Shown here: piece by piece, positions 25,418-33,831 of the stretch | Layout: every line of letters begins with the position of its first letter | How positions within the stretch are numbered: position 1 is the stretch's first letter | NCBI RefSeq assembly: GCF_004023665.1 | Contig: NZ_SAUF01000002.1 | Coordinates: 1,116,001 to 1,180,000, forward strand | Length of the DNA stretch: 64,000 bases | From: Afifella aestuarii | Lineage (GTDB): Bacteria > Pseudomonadota > Alphaproteobacteria > Rhizobiales > Afifellaceae | Reading direction: 5' to 3' | Notes under the pieces: model-generated | The model's database searches: none | Seen by the model: only the letters and a program-made list of their open reading frames with translations | What the model was told of the DNA's origin: nothing | Translations under genes and position numbers: made by a program

Positions 25418-26322
25418 GCCGGGTCTCCCGGCTGCAGTTCGACCATTGTGTGCGGCTCGCGCGTCTCGGCATCTTCCCGGAGCGCCTCGCGGGCGCGGCG
25501 CTTTGCAGCGAGAAGCCCGTGCTTGGGCGCCACGACGAAGGCGATAAGGAAGATCAGCGTCTGCAGAACGATGATGATGCCGCCGGTGGCGCCGTTCAGA
25601 AAATAGCTCGCATAGGCGCCGACGAAGCTCGTCGTGGCCCCGATGGCGACGCTGAGAGCGATGAGGCGGGGGAAGCGGTCGGTCAGAAGATAGGCCGTGG
25701 CGCCCGGCGTCACCACCATGGCGATGACAAGAAAGGCGCCGACCGTCTGCAGCGCGGCGACGGTGGAGGCGCTCAGCAGCGTGAAGAAGAGGAGCCGCAT
25801 CAGCACCGGATTGATGCCGATCGAGCGGGCATGGTTCTCGTCGAAGAACACCACCATCAGATCTTTCCACTTGGCGATGAGGATGGTGAGCGAGACGGCG
25901 GCGATGATGACGAGTTGCGTCGTGTCGGCGGGGGTGATCGCCAGAATGTTGCCGAGCACGATCGTCTGGATGTCGACGGAAGCCGGCGACAGCGACACCA
26001 TGAAGAGGCCGAGCCCGAAGAAGGACGTGAAGATGAGGCCGATGATGGCGTCTTCGCGCAGCTTGGTGCGGTGGTTGAGGAAGAGCATGGCGCCGGCCGC
26101 GAGCCCGCCGGAGAGAAAGGCGCCGAAGGAGAAGGGCAGGCCGAGCATATAGGCGCCGGCGACGCCCGGAACGATGGAATGGGAGAGCGCGTCGCCGATG
26201 AGCGACCAGCCCTTCAACATGAGATAGGCGGAGAGGAAGGCGCAGGTGGCGCCGACGAGAGCGCTCACCCACATGGCGTTGACCATGTACTGATAGGCGA
26301 AGGGTTCCAGAAGCTGGCTCAT
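25414..26322 (-). CDS. sitC: manganese/iron ABC transporter permease SitC
   Basis: A 302-residue ABC-3 permease, paralogous to SitD: LKGWSLIGDALSHSIVPGVAGAYMLG near residue 35 and TVGAFLVIAMVVTPGATAYLLTDRFPRL near 195 mirror the same helices. A charged cytoplasmic tail (AAKRRAREALREDAETREPH) follows the last helix. It overlaps sitB and sitD by ATGA at both ends, so the four proteins are made together. Confidence 0.93.
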   Translation of the reverse strand: MSQLLEPFAYQYMVNAMWVSALVGATCAFLSAYLMLKGWSLIGDALSHSIVPGVAGAYMLGLPFSFGAFLSGGLAAGAMLFLNHRTKLREDAIIGLIFTSFFGLGLFMVSLSPASVDIQTIVLGNILAITPADTTQLVIIAAVSLTILIAKWKDLMVVFFDENHARSIGINPVLMRLLFFTLLSASTVAALQTVGAFLVIAMVVTPGATAYLLTDRFPRLIALSVAIGATTSFVGAYASYFLNGATGGIIIVLQTLIFLIAFVVAPKHGLLAAKRRAREALREDAETREPHTMVELQPGDPA

Positions 26323-27227
26323 GGCCGCTCCGCATCCTTCTTCGGCGGCGAGGCCTCGTCGCGCTCGCCATAGACGAGGAAGGGTTTTTCGTCGTCGGAG
26401 ATCATGCCGATAGGCCGGCCCTGATCGGTGGCGGCGAGATCGAAATGGCGCAGGACGCCGCCGAAGGTGCGTTCCAGATTGGCGCGCGTGAAGATCTCGT
26501 CCGTCGGCCCGGAGGCGAGCACTGTGCCTTTGACGAGGACGGCCCGATCGCAGAATTCCGGCACCGAACCGAGATCATGGGTGGAGACGAGCATCACCCG
26601 TCCCTCCGCGCGCAGATCGCGCAAGAGCGCTATAATTGCATCCTCGGTTTTCACGTCGACGCCGGTAAACGGCTCGTCGAGGAGGATGACGCGCCCATCC
26701 TGGGCGAGCGCGCGGGCGAGAAAAACCCGTTTGCGCTGGCCGCCTGAAAGTTCGCCGATCTGGCGCTTGCGGAAATCGCTCATGCCGACGCGCGCAAGCG
26801 CGGACGCAACCGCGTCGTGATCGGCGCGCTTCGGCCGGCGCAGAAAATTCATGCGTCCGTAGCGACCCATCATGACGACGTCTTCGACGAGAACGGGAAA
26901 ATTCCAGTCCACCTCTTCGCTCTGCGGCACATAGGCGACGAGGTTCTTTTTCAGCGCCGCCTCGACGCTGCCGCCAAGCACGGAAATCGAGCCGCCGGCG
27001 ACCGGCACGAAGCCCATGATCGCCTTGAAGAGGGTGGATTTTCCGCTGCCATTGACGCCGACGAGGGCGGTGATCGTCCCGGTCGGGATCTCGAAGCTCG
27101 CATCGCGCAAGGCGGTGTGGCCGTTGCGATAGGTGACGGTGGCATGGCGGACAGCGATGCCCGAAGGACCGTCCGGTGCGGGCGCGGGATCTGGGCGCGG
27201 GGTGAGCGGGTCGGACGACATCATCAT
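26319..27227 (-). CDS. sitB: manganese/iron ABC transporter ATP-binding protein SitB
   Basis: A 302-residue ATPase. Walker A VGVNGSGKSTL is near residue 55, the signature LSGGQRKRVFLARAL near 155, Walker B VILLDEPFTGVD near 178 and H-loop STHDL near 212. Q-loop context (VAYVPQSEEVDWNFPV) is typical of zinc/manganese importers. A Pro-rich N-terminal leader of about 25 residues precedes the domain. The ATG at 27227 overlaps the sitA TGA; three ATGs in a row occur here, so the start could be one or two codons later. Confidence 0.93.
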   Translation of the reverse strand: MMMSSDPLTPRPDPAPAPDGPSGIAVRHATVTYRNGHTALRDASFEIPTGTITALVGVNGSGKSTLFKAIMGFVPVAGGSISVLGGSVEAALKKNLVAYVPQSEEVDWNFPVLVEDVVMMGRYGRMNFLRRPKRADHDAVASALARVGMSDFRKRQIGELSGGQRKRVFLARALAQDGRVILLDEPFTGVDVKTEDAIIALLRDLRAEGRVMLVSTHDLGSVPEFCDRAVLVKGTVLASGPTDEIFTRANLERTFGGVLRHFDLAATDQGRPIGMISDDEKPFLVYGERDEASPPKKDAERP

Positions 27228-28135
27228 GGCACGAGGCACTTTGCGATCGTGTCGGAGGTGACGCGCAGAAGGTCGAGATACGTCGGCACCGGCCCGTTCT
27301 CGTCGCTCAAGGAATCGACATAGAGCACGCCGCCATAGGTGGCGCCGGTCTCGCGCGCGACCTGCTCGGCCGGCTTGGCGGAGACGGTGCTTTCGCTGAA
27401 GATGCAGGCGATGTCGTGCTCATTGATGGCGTCGATGACGGCGCGCACCTGCTGCGGCGTGCCCTGCTGATCGGCGTTGATCGGCCACAGATAGAGCTCT
27501 TTGAGATTGAAATCGCGCGCGAGATAGCTGAACGCGCCCTCGCTGGTGACGAGCCACCGTTTGTCGTCCGGGATTTTTTCAAGCTCTGCCTGGATGGGCG
27601 CGATCACCGCCTGGATCTTCTCTTTGTAGGCCGCGGCATTCGCTTCGTAGGTCGCGGCATTGTCCGGATCTGCGGCCACGAAGGCGTCGCGGATATTGTC
27701 GACATAGACGAGGGCGCTCGTCGGCGACATCCAGGCATGCGGGTTTGGCTTGCCGTTATAGGGCCCCTGCGAAATGCTCATCGGCTCCACGCCATCGGAG
27801 ACGACGACGTTGGTCACATCGCCGAGATTGGCGAGGAAGCGTTCAAACCAGAGTTCTAGATTGAGTCCGTTGCGCAGAACGAGGTCGGCATCGCGCCCGC
27901 GCAGAAGATCGCGCGGCGTCGGCTGATAATTGTGGATCTCCGCACCGGGCTTGGTGATCGATTGAACCTCCGCTGCATCGCCAGCGACGTTCTGCGCCAT
28001 GTCGGCGATGATCGTGAAGGTGGTGACGGCCTTCAGCTTTTCCGCTGCCGCCACGTTTTGGCTGCCGACCCAAAAGAAAGGCAGCGCTGTCAGCGCAGCA
28101 AGCAAACGAAGCTTCGTCGTCAAAGCGTTCTCCAT
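27224..28135 (-). CDS. sitA: manganese/iron ABC transporter substrate-binding protein SitA
   Basis: A 303-residue cluster 9 metal-binding lipoprotein-like/periplasmic protein. A signal peptide covers residues 1-31 (ending VAAAE). Metal ligands are visible as H68 (GAEIHNYQPTP), H133 (NPHAWMSP), a glutamate in TSEGAFSYLARDF and an aspartate in DSLSDENGPV, the SitA/MntA/PsaA set. The gene is first in sitABCD and is divergent from a Fur-family regulator, with inverted repeats in the gap. Confidence 0.95.
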   Translation of the reverse strand: MENALTTKLRLLAALTALPFFWVGSQNVAAAEKLKAVTTFTIIADMAQNVAGDAAEVQSITKPGAEIHNYQPTPRDLLRGRDADLVLRNGLNLELWFERFLANLGDVTNVVVSDGVEPMSISQGPYNGKPNPHAWMSPTSALVYVDNIRDAFVAADPDNAATYEANAAAYKEKIQAVIAPIQAELEKIPDDKRWLVTSEGAFSYLARDFNLKELYLWPINADQQGTPQQVRAVIDAINEHDIACIFSESTVSAKPAEQVARETGATYGGVLYVDSLSDENGPVPTYLDLLRVTSDTIAKCLVP

Positions 28136-28184
28136 CGGTCAACGCGGCTTTTCCGCCGGTGCCTCTTTCAAATGACAGGGCATA

Positions 28185-28213
28185 GTTGCGAATGCAAGTG
28201 CAAACCATTTGCA
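28185..28213. promoter_or_regulatory. candidate Mur/Fur boxes upstream of sitA
   Basis: TGCAAA-CCA-TTTGCA at 28199-28213 is a perfect 6-bp inverted repeat with a 3-base spacer; immediately beside it TTGC-GAAT-GCAA (28186-28197) forms a second, shorter one. They lie 50-78 bases upstream of the sitA start in an otherwise GC-rich gap. AT-containing TGCAAA-type palindromes are what one expects for the Mur/Fur proteins controlling sit operons in rhizobia. Confidence 0.65.
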
Positions 28214-28325
28214 GAAATGTAAGACTTTCGCCTCTGCGTGCTTCAGGGTGAAAGACGCGGGGAAGCGGGCGTTTTGCGGTCTATGCGGCCTTTGCAGCCG
28301 TCCGATCAGGCGCTAGAGGGGGACA

Positions 28326-28760
28326 ATGGGTGAAGCCAAGAACCGCCGCGATTACGAGAAAGAGCTGCGCGATGCGGGAATCCGGATCACGCGTGCGCGC
28401 AAGACGATCCTGAAGATCCTGGAAGAGGGCGAAAAGCACCCGGACGCGATGGAAATCTTCCGGCGCGCCTCAGAGATCGATGCGAGTGTCTCGCTCTCGA
28501 CCGTCTACCGGACAATGAAAATCCTGGAAGATCGCGGTGCCATTCAGCGTCATGTCTTCGAGGGCGGGCCATCGCGGTTCGAGCCGGCTGGCGGCACCCA
28601 TCACGACCACCTGATCGATACGGACACGGGCGAGGTGGTGGAGTTCCGATCCGATAAGATCGAGGCCCTGCAGGAAGAGATCGCCCGCTCGCTCGGTTAC
28701 GAGATCGTCTCGCACCGGCTGGAGCTTTATGTGCGCAAGATTGGCCGGCGCCGCGGCTGA
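28326..28760 (+). CDS. mur: Fur-family metal regulator (probably Mur-type)
   Basis: A 144-residue regulator with the Fur fold: winged helix ([17 protein letters not shown]... [20 protein letters not shown]) at residues 18-75, then the metal core with HHDHL at 92-96 and [11 protein letters not shown]. It lacks the C-terminal CxxC structural zinc pairs, as in rhizobial Mur/Fur. Its divergent position to sitABCD supports manganese sensing (Mur) over iron. The assignment to Mur rather than general Fur is contextual. A GAGGGGG site precedes the ATG. Confidence 0.85.
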   Translation: MGEAKNRRDYEKELRDAGIRITRARKTILKILEEGEKHPDAMEIFRRASEIDASVSLSTVYRTMKILEDRGAIQRHVFEGGPSRFEPAGGTHHDHLIDTDTGEVVEFRSDKIEALQEEIARSLGYEIVSHRLELYVRKIGRRRG

Positions 28761-28763
28761 GGC

Positions 28764-30251
28764 TTAGCGCGTAGCGGGTTGTTCCGACGAGAGAAACTGG
28801 AATGCCGTCTCCATATCCTGCGAGAGCGGTCGGTCGTCGGCATAGAAGGCAATCAAGCCACGCAGTTGGGCGAAAAGCCGATCGGTCGCGGGCGCACGTG
28901 CCTCGGTCTGAAAGGCGTAGGCCTGGCCGGCAGCAAGCCATTCGATCGCAAGGAGGCGGGTGGCGTTCTCTACGATCGCAAGCGCTTTCAGTGCGGCCGG
29001 CGTCGGATGCGAAAGGTGATCTTCCTGCAACGCCGAAGTGATGCCGCCGTCGAGACTTGCCGGCGCGGCGAGGCGGCGGTTTTCGTTGACGAGCGAGACG
29101 GCCGCATATTGCGCGATCATGAAGCCGGATGCTGCGCCGCCTTCTGCCGCGAGAAAGGCCGGAAGCCCGCTCACAATCGGATTGAGAAGCCGATCGAGAC
29201 GCCGCTCCGACATCGCCGCCACTTCGGCGATGGCCGTTGCCAGGCCGTCGAGGGCAAGCCCTAGTCCCGCGCCGACGGCATGGGCCTGCGAATGCACTTG
29301 CGGTGCCTCGGGGGTGCCGGTGACGAGCGGATTGTCGGTGACGGAGGCGAGCTCGCGGTCGATGACGGCGGCTGCGTCCTCGAAAAGGTCGCAGGCAGCC
29401 CCATGCACATGCGGCACGGCGCGCAGTGACAGGGCATCCTGCGTGCGTTTGCCGATGGTGGCGGCGACGATGTCGCTTCCCTCAAGGTACGCCCGCAGTC
29501 GGGCTCCGACCTCTTGCAGGCCGTCGGAGTGGCGCAGCGTCAGCGCCTCGGGCGCGAAAGCGGCCGGGTTGGTGCCAAGATTTTCCATCGTCATGACGGC
29601 GATCGCATCCGCCCAGGAGAGAAGGCGGTTCGCACGCGCGAGCGCGAGACAGGCCAGACCCGTGGCGCAGGGCGTGCCGTTGACGAGCGACAGCCCCTCC
29701 TTCGCCTGAAGTTGGAGCGGTTCAAGGCCCGCCTTGGCCAGTGCCTCGGCCGCGGAGACGGTGCGGTCGCCGTCCCGCACCGAGCCGGTTCCGACGAGCA
29801 CGAGCGCGATATGCGCCATATGGCTCAAATAGCCGACGGAACCGCGCGCTGGCACGAGGGGTGTGAGCCCGGCATTCAAGAGGGCCGCAAGAGCTTGCGG
29901 GATCTCGCGGCGGACGCCGGAATGGCCGTGTGCGTAATTGTTGATCGCCGCAGCCATGATGGCGCGCGTCTCGACGACCGGAAGCGGCGCACCGACGCCG
30001 GTTGCGTGGCTCATCAGAATGTTGTGCGAGAGCTGTTGTTGCAGCGGCCGCTCCACCACGACATCGCAGAGTGCGCCGACGCCCGTGTTGACGCCATAGG
30101 CGCGGATGCCGCGCTCGACGATCGCCTGCACGATGGCGGCGGCATCATCGATGCGCGAGAGCGCGGCTTGTGTGAGATCGAGAGGTGCCCCCTCTGCGAC
30201 CTCGGCAACCTCCTGCCAGGTGAGGGAGCGATCGAGCGACACGCGGGGCAT
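28764..30251 (-). CDS. histidine ammonia-lyase homologue lacking the MIO-forming tripeptide
   Basis: A 495-residue member of the aromatic amino-acid ammonia-lyase superfamily. Family landmarks are present: YGVNTGVG at 52-59, SHATGVG at 81-87, NGTPCATG at 191-198, DNPLV at 306-310 and QEDH at 409-412. The active-site loop is not: where HutH has GSVG-ASGDLAP-LxHM, this protein reads GSVGYLSHMAH (137-147), so the Ala-Ser-Gly that cyclises to MIO is absent, and the catalytic Tyr of QDxYSLR is replaced (QDALSLR, 271-277). It is therefore unlikely to be a classical histidine ammonia-lyase. MIO-less members such as ergothionase are known. It is the last gene of a polar amino-acid ABC operon. Start: ATG at 30251 behind GGAGAG. 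Confidence 0.85.
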   Translation of the reverse strand: MPRVSLDRSLTWQEVAEVAEGAPLDLTQAALSRIDDAAAIVQAIVERGIRAYGVNTGVGALCDVVVERPLQQQLSHNILMSHATGVGAPLPVVETRAIMAAAINNYAHGHSGVRREIPQALAALLNAGLTPLVPARGSVGYLSHMAHIALVLVGTGSVRDGDRTVSAAEALAKAGLEPLQLQAKEGLSLVNGTPCATGLACLALARANRLLSWADAIAVMTMENLGTNPAAFAPEALTLRHSDGLQEVGARLRAYLEGSDIVAATIGKRTQDALSLRAVPHVHGAACDLFEDAAAVIDRELASVTDNPLVTGTPEAPQVHSQAHAVGAGLGLALDGLATAIAEVAAMSERRLDRLLNPIVSGLPAFLAAEGGAASGFMIAQYAAVSLVNENRRLAAPASLDGGITSALQEDHLSHPTPAALKALAIVENATRLLAIEWLAAGQAYAFQTEARAPATDRLFAQLRGLIAFYADDRPLSQDMETAFQFLSSEQPATR

Positions 30252-30268
30252 TCTGGCTCTCCGGGGCT

Positions 30269-31048
30269 TCAACCTCTGAAGCCGGTGATGAACTGATTGA
30301 AGCGTTCCGAGGAGGATTCGGTGAAGATCTCTTCCGGCCGTCCTTCGGCCTCCACCTGGCCCTGATGCAGGAAGATCACCTTGTCGGACACGTTGCGCGC
30401 GAACGACATTTCGTGGGTGACGACGAGCATGGTGCGGCCTTCATCGGCGAGGCTGCGCATCACCTTCAGGACTTCGCCCACGAGCTCCGGATCGAGCGCT
30501 GAGGTCGGCTCGTCGAAGAGAAGCGCCTTGGGTCGCATGGCGAGTGCACGGGCGATCGCGGCGCGCTGCTGCTGGCCGCCGGAAAGATGCGCGGGATAGT
30601 AATCGCGGCGTTCCGCGAGGCCGACTTTTTCAAGCAGCGCTTCCGCCTCCGCGATCGCCTCCGCTTTCGGCCGCTTCTGCACATGCACCGGACCCTCGAT
30701 CAGGTTCTGCAAAACCGTCATGTGGGACCAGAGATTGAAGCTCTGAAACACCATGGCGAGCTCGGCGCGAATTCGGTCGACCTGGCGCCGATCCTTCGGC
30801 ATCAGCCGGCCCTGGCGGTCGCGACGCATGTTGATCGTCTCGCCGGCGACCGTGATCTCACCTTCATCCGGTGTCTCGAGAAGGTTGATGCATCTGAGAA
30901 AAGTGCTCTTGCCCGACCCCGAGGCGCCGAGAATTGAAATGACGTCGCCGTCCTGCGCTTCGAGCGAGATGCCTTTCAAGACTTCGAGGTTGGCGAAGGA
31001 TTTGTGGATGTTCTTGACCGAGATGGCCGGGACCGGGGCTTCAGTCAT
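30269..31048 (-). CDS. polar amino-acid (histidine-like) ABC transporter ATP-binding protein
   Basis: A 259-residue ATPase of the HisP/GlnQ type: Walker A GASGSGKSTF near residue 38, signature LSGGQQQRAAIARAL near 160, Walker [15 protein letters not shown] near 180 and H-loop VVTHEM. The 28-residue insertion after Walker A (NMRRDRQGRLMPKDRRQVDRIR) is typical of the HisP/opine transporter branch. It overlaps the preceding permease gene by 8 bases and ends 17 bases before the lyase-like gene, so transporter and enzyme are one transcript. Confidence 0.92.
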   Translation of the reverse strand: MTEAPVPAISVKNIHKSFANLEVLKGISLEAQDGDVISILGASGSGKSTFLRCINLLETPDEGEITVAGETINMRRDRQGRLMPKDRRQVDRIRAELAMVFQSFNLWSHMTVLQNLIEGPVHVQKRPKAEAIAEAEALLEKVGLAERRDYYPAHLSGGQQQRAAIARALAMRPKALLFDEPTSALDPELVGEVLKVMRSLADEGRTMLVVTHEMSFARNVSDKVIFLHQGQVEAEGRPEEIFTESSSERFNQFITGFRG

Positions 31049-31781
31049 GGGAGGTCTCCAGCGATGTCACCGTGCGGCCTTCGCCGGAGATGCGCGGCCG
31101 CTCGCGGAGATGCGGCGACAACCGGTGCTCCAAAAGGGCGATCAGGCGGACGATGATGAAATTGATGACGAGATAGATGAGCGTCGCGACCAGGAAGACT
31201 TCCATGGTGCGATAGGTCTGCGAAATGAGCCGCTGCGCCGTGCCGGTGACTTCCCAGACGGTGACGAGCGAGGCGAGAGCCGTCGACTTCACCATCAGGA
31301 TGATTTCCGTCGAATAGGCGGGGAGCATGGCGCGCAAGGTGATCGGGGCGATGATCCGGCGCACGAGCAGGAAACCCGACATGCCGACCGAACGCGCAGC
31401 CTCGATCTCACGCGGCGGCACCGCCTGCAGCCCGCCCCGGATGATTTCCGCCTGATAGCCGGCCGTGCAGAAGGCAAGCGCCAGAACCGCGCACCAATAA
31501 GGCTCGCGCAGCACCGGCCATGCAAAACTGTCGCGAATGACCGCGAACTGGCCGAGCCCATAATAGATGAGGAACATCTGGATGAGCAGCGGCGAGCCGC
31601 GGAAGATGAAGACATAGACGCGGGAGAAGGCCGACAGGATCGGACCTCCGACCGTGCGCATGACGACGAGGACGATTGCAAGCAAGGCCCCGAGGACGAC
31701 GGAGGCGCCGAAGAGCTCCAAAGTCGTCGGCACCGCCTTGACCAGCGTCACGAAGGTGGAGGCGAGGAACTCGAAATCCAT
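31041..31781 (-). CDS. polar amino-acid ABC transporter permease (HisM-like)
   Basis: A 246-residue permease with five membrane helices. FRGSPLLIQMFLIYYGLGQF lies near residue 60 and the EAA loop IEAARSVGMSGFLLVRRIIAPITLRAMLPAYSTE near 130-160. It begins 4 bases after the stop of the partner permease and is paired with it as the HisQM-type heterodimer. Confidence 0.91.
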   Translation of the reverse strand: MDFEFLASTFVTLVKAVPTTLELFGASVVLGALLAIVLVVMRTVGGPILSAFSRVYVFIFRGSPLLIQMFLIYYGLGQFAVIRDSFAWPVLREPYWCAVLALAFCTAGYQAEIIRGGLQAVPPREIEAARSVGMSGFLLVRRIIAPITLRAMLPAYSTEIILMVKSTALASLVTVWEVTGTAQRLISQTYRTMEVFLVATLIYLVINFIIVRLIALLEHRLSPHLRERPRISGEGRTVTSLETSHD

Positions 31782-31785
31782 CGGC

Positions 31786-32508
31786 TCAGCTCCGCCCGAG
31801 GCCGTGCGAGAAGCTGACGGCGACGCGTCGCTCGGCGGCGGCGAAAAGCTGGCCGGAGATCGTGGTGAGCACCAGATAGAGGATGCCGCCGACGATGAAG
31901 AAGAGGAAATACTGGCGCGTGGAGCCCGCGGCGAGCTGCGAGGTGCGCATCAGTTCGGCAAGGCCCGTGACGGAAATCAGCGCCGAATCCTTGAGGCTCA
32001 GCTGCCAGACATTGCCGAGGCCCGGCAGTGAGAAGCGCAGGATCTGCGGGACGATGATACGGCGAAAGCGCAGCGCCCGGCCCATGCCGATGGAGCGCGC
32101 GGCCTCGATCTCGCCCTTTGCGATGGCGTGAAAGGCCCCGCGATAGACCTCCGCCTGATAGGCGCCGGAGATCATGCCGACTGCGAGCGCACCGGCGAGG
32201 AACGAGGGCAGGCCGAGGAAGCCCTCATATTGGAAGAGACGGCCGATGGCGCTCACCGCCTGCGAGCCGCCGAAATAGACGAGATAGATGACAAGGAGTT
32301 CGGGCGCGCCGCGAAGGATCGTCGTATAGGCGTCGCCGATGATGCGTGCGGGCCGTGATGATGAGAGCTTGGCGGCCGCCACGGCCGCCCCGAATACGGC
32401 GCCGATGACGAGCGAGGCGGCCGTCACCGACAACGTCATCAAAGTCGCCCATAAAAGCAGGCCGCCGCGGCCGTTGGGTCCGAATCCGATCAGGTCGATC
32501 CAGGACAT
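31786..32508 (-). CDS. polar amino-acid ABC transporter permease (HisQ-like)
   Basis: A 240-residue permease. LRGAPELLVIYLVYFGGSQAV is near residue 68, and the EAA loop IEAARSIGMGRALRFRRIIVPQILRFSLPGLGN near 135. Five membrane helices are visible. It follows the substrate-binding gene by 195 bases, with no strong terminator in that gap, and its partner permease by 4 bases. Confidence 0.91.
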   Translation of the reverse strand: MSWIDLIGFGPNGRGGLLLWATLMTLSVTAASLVIGAVFGAAVAAAKLSSSRPARIIGDAYTTILRGAPELLVIYLVYFGGSQAVSAIGRLFQYEGFLGLPSFLAGALAVGMISGAYQAEVYRGAFHAIAKGEIEAARSIGMGRALRFRRIIVPQILRFSLPGLGNVWQLSLKDSALISVTGLAELMRTSQLAAGSTRQYFLFFIVGGILYLVLTTISGQLFAAAERRVAVSFSHGLGRS

Positions 32509-32703
32509 CGCGTCTCTCTTGTTGCTGCTGCGGCGGTGCGCATCGCCGGTCGGCGCGAGGTGCCGTCGGGTGGGATGGCGGGCGGGCGAGCTTGTGGCCG
32601 TCCGCCTGCCGCGAACCGCATGCCGGCCAGGGAGAGCGTGCCCGAGTGAGGAGGCTTTTGCCGCATCCTCACCCTCAGGCGCGCGGGGCCGGCGCCGATT
32701 GGA

Positions 32704-33546
32704 TTAGGGCGTGACGTCGACCTTCAGCCACTTTTCGCTGAGCGTCTTGACCGTGCCGTCGGCGACCGCCGCCTTGATGGCTTCGTCGAACTTCGCCTTG
32801 AGATCGGTATCCGACTTGCGCAGACCGAGGCCTTCGCCTTCGCCCCAGATCTGGCCGCCGATCTCCGGACCGGTGAAGGCGAGATTGTTGTTCTCGGAAG
32901 CCTCGAAAGTGCCGAGCAGATAGGTGGCGTCCTCAAAGCCGGCATCGATGCGGCCGACCGACAGGTCGAGGTCGCGCTCGGCCGCGGTCTTGTATTCCTT
33001 GATCGTCGCCACGTCGCCGAAATTCTCATAGACGAAATTGGCGTAGACGGTGGAGCTCTGGATGCCGATCGTCTTGCCCTTCATCGCTTCGCGCAGGGGC
33101 GCGATTGCGTCGGCCTGGTCGTGCACGTCTTCCAGCTTGATGACCGTGCCGGTCCCAGGAAGGTCGGCGAGTTCGCTGTCCTTCGGTGCTGCGAAGACGG
33201 CCGGCGTCGCCGCGTAGGGCACGGTGAAGTCGATGACCTTCTGACGTTCCGGCGTGATCGACAAAGCGTCCATGATGACGTCGAACTTGCCGGCATTGAG
33301 GGCGGTGATCATGCCGTCCCAATCCTGCGAGATCATCGTGCATTCAAGGTCCGCATGCTCGCACAGCACCTTGAGGAGGTCGGGCTCGAAGCCGACGATC
33401 TGGCCGCTCGCATCGGTGAGGTTCCACGGCGCATAGCCGCCCTCGAGCGCCACGGTGACCTTCTTCCAGTCCTTCGCCGAAGCGGCGGCAGGCGCCAGAA
33501 TGACCGCTGCAAGTGCACCGGCCAGCGCAATTGTCTTGAAACTCAT
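32704..33546 (-). CDS. polar amino-acid ABC transporter substrate-binding protein
   Basis: A 280-residue periplasmic binding protein. The signal peptide (MSFKTIALAGALAAVILAPAAASAK) ends near residue 24. The mature domain shows VTVALEGGYAPWNLTDASGQIVGFEPDLLK, DWDGMITALNAGKFDVIMDALSITPERQKVIDFT and a C-terminal SEKWLKVDV, typical of the lysine/arginine/ornithine/histidine/opine family. The EGGYAPWNL form of the first motif is common in opine- and histidine-like binders. First gene of the operon; its promoter region contains the HutC-type operator. Confidence 0.9.
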   Translation of the reverse strand: MSFKTIALAGALAAVILAPAAASAKDWKKVTVALEGGYAPWNLTDASGQIVGFEPDLLKVLCEHADLECTMISQDWDGMITALNAGKFDVIMDALSITPERQKVIDFTVPYAATPAVFAAPKDSELADLPGTGTVIKLEDVHDQADAIAPLREAMKGKTIGIQSSTVYANFVYENFGDVATIKEYKTAAERDLDLSVGRIDAGFEDATYLLGTFEASENNNLAFTGPEIGGQIWGEGEGLGLRKSDTDLKAKFDEAIKAAVADGTVKTLSEKWLKVDVTP

Positions 33547-33740
33547 CCCGTTCTCCTCTGTGCGGAGCGTAGCCGCCCCTCCCTTTGCTGACGCACACCC
33601 TGGAGAGCTGCATGGGCCGTGGCTCGAAGCCGCGAAGATGGCGTCTTCGCGGGCCGGGCGAGGGACGGAAATGGCCGGGAAACCGGCCTATTCGTCCTTG
33701 CCGTGCTTTTCGTTTGCCATCGCGGCCGGCAGCGCTCTAG

Positions 33741-33754
33741 CTTGTACATACAAG
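33741..33754. promoter_or_regulatory. HutC-type operator CTTGTA-N2-TACAAG
   Basis: A perfect inverted repeat with a CA centre, containing TGTA-N2-TACA, the core bound by HutC histidine-utilisation repressors. It lies 78 bases before the divergent HutC-like gene and 195 bases before the binding-protein gene, so it can control both. Confidence 0.8.
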
Positions 33755-33831
33755 TGACTGTATCCAAAATCGCAACGCTCGCAAGCCGAAATCCGACATC
33801 AAATTGTGCACACGCGAAAAGGGCCTAAGAA

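Noticed and set aside
24548-26371. Single 607-codon frame across sitD and sitC
   Set aside because: Only the last 289 codons are SitD; the rest is the shadow frame of sitC, which is itself clear in another frame with ATGA coupling.
28764-30251. Calling this gene hutH
   Set aside because: The MIO tripeptide and the catalytic tyrosine are missing, and no hutU/hutI are linked.
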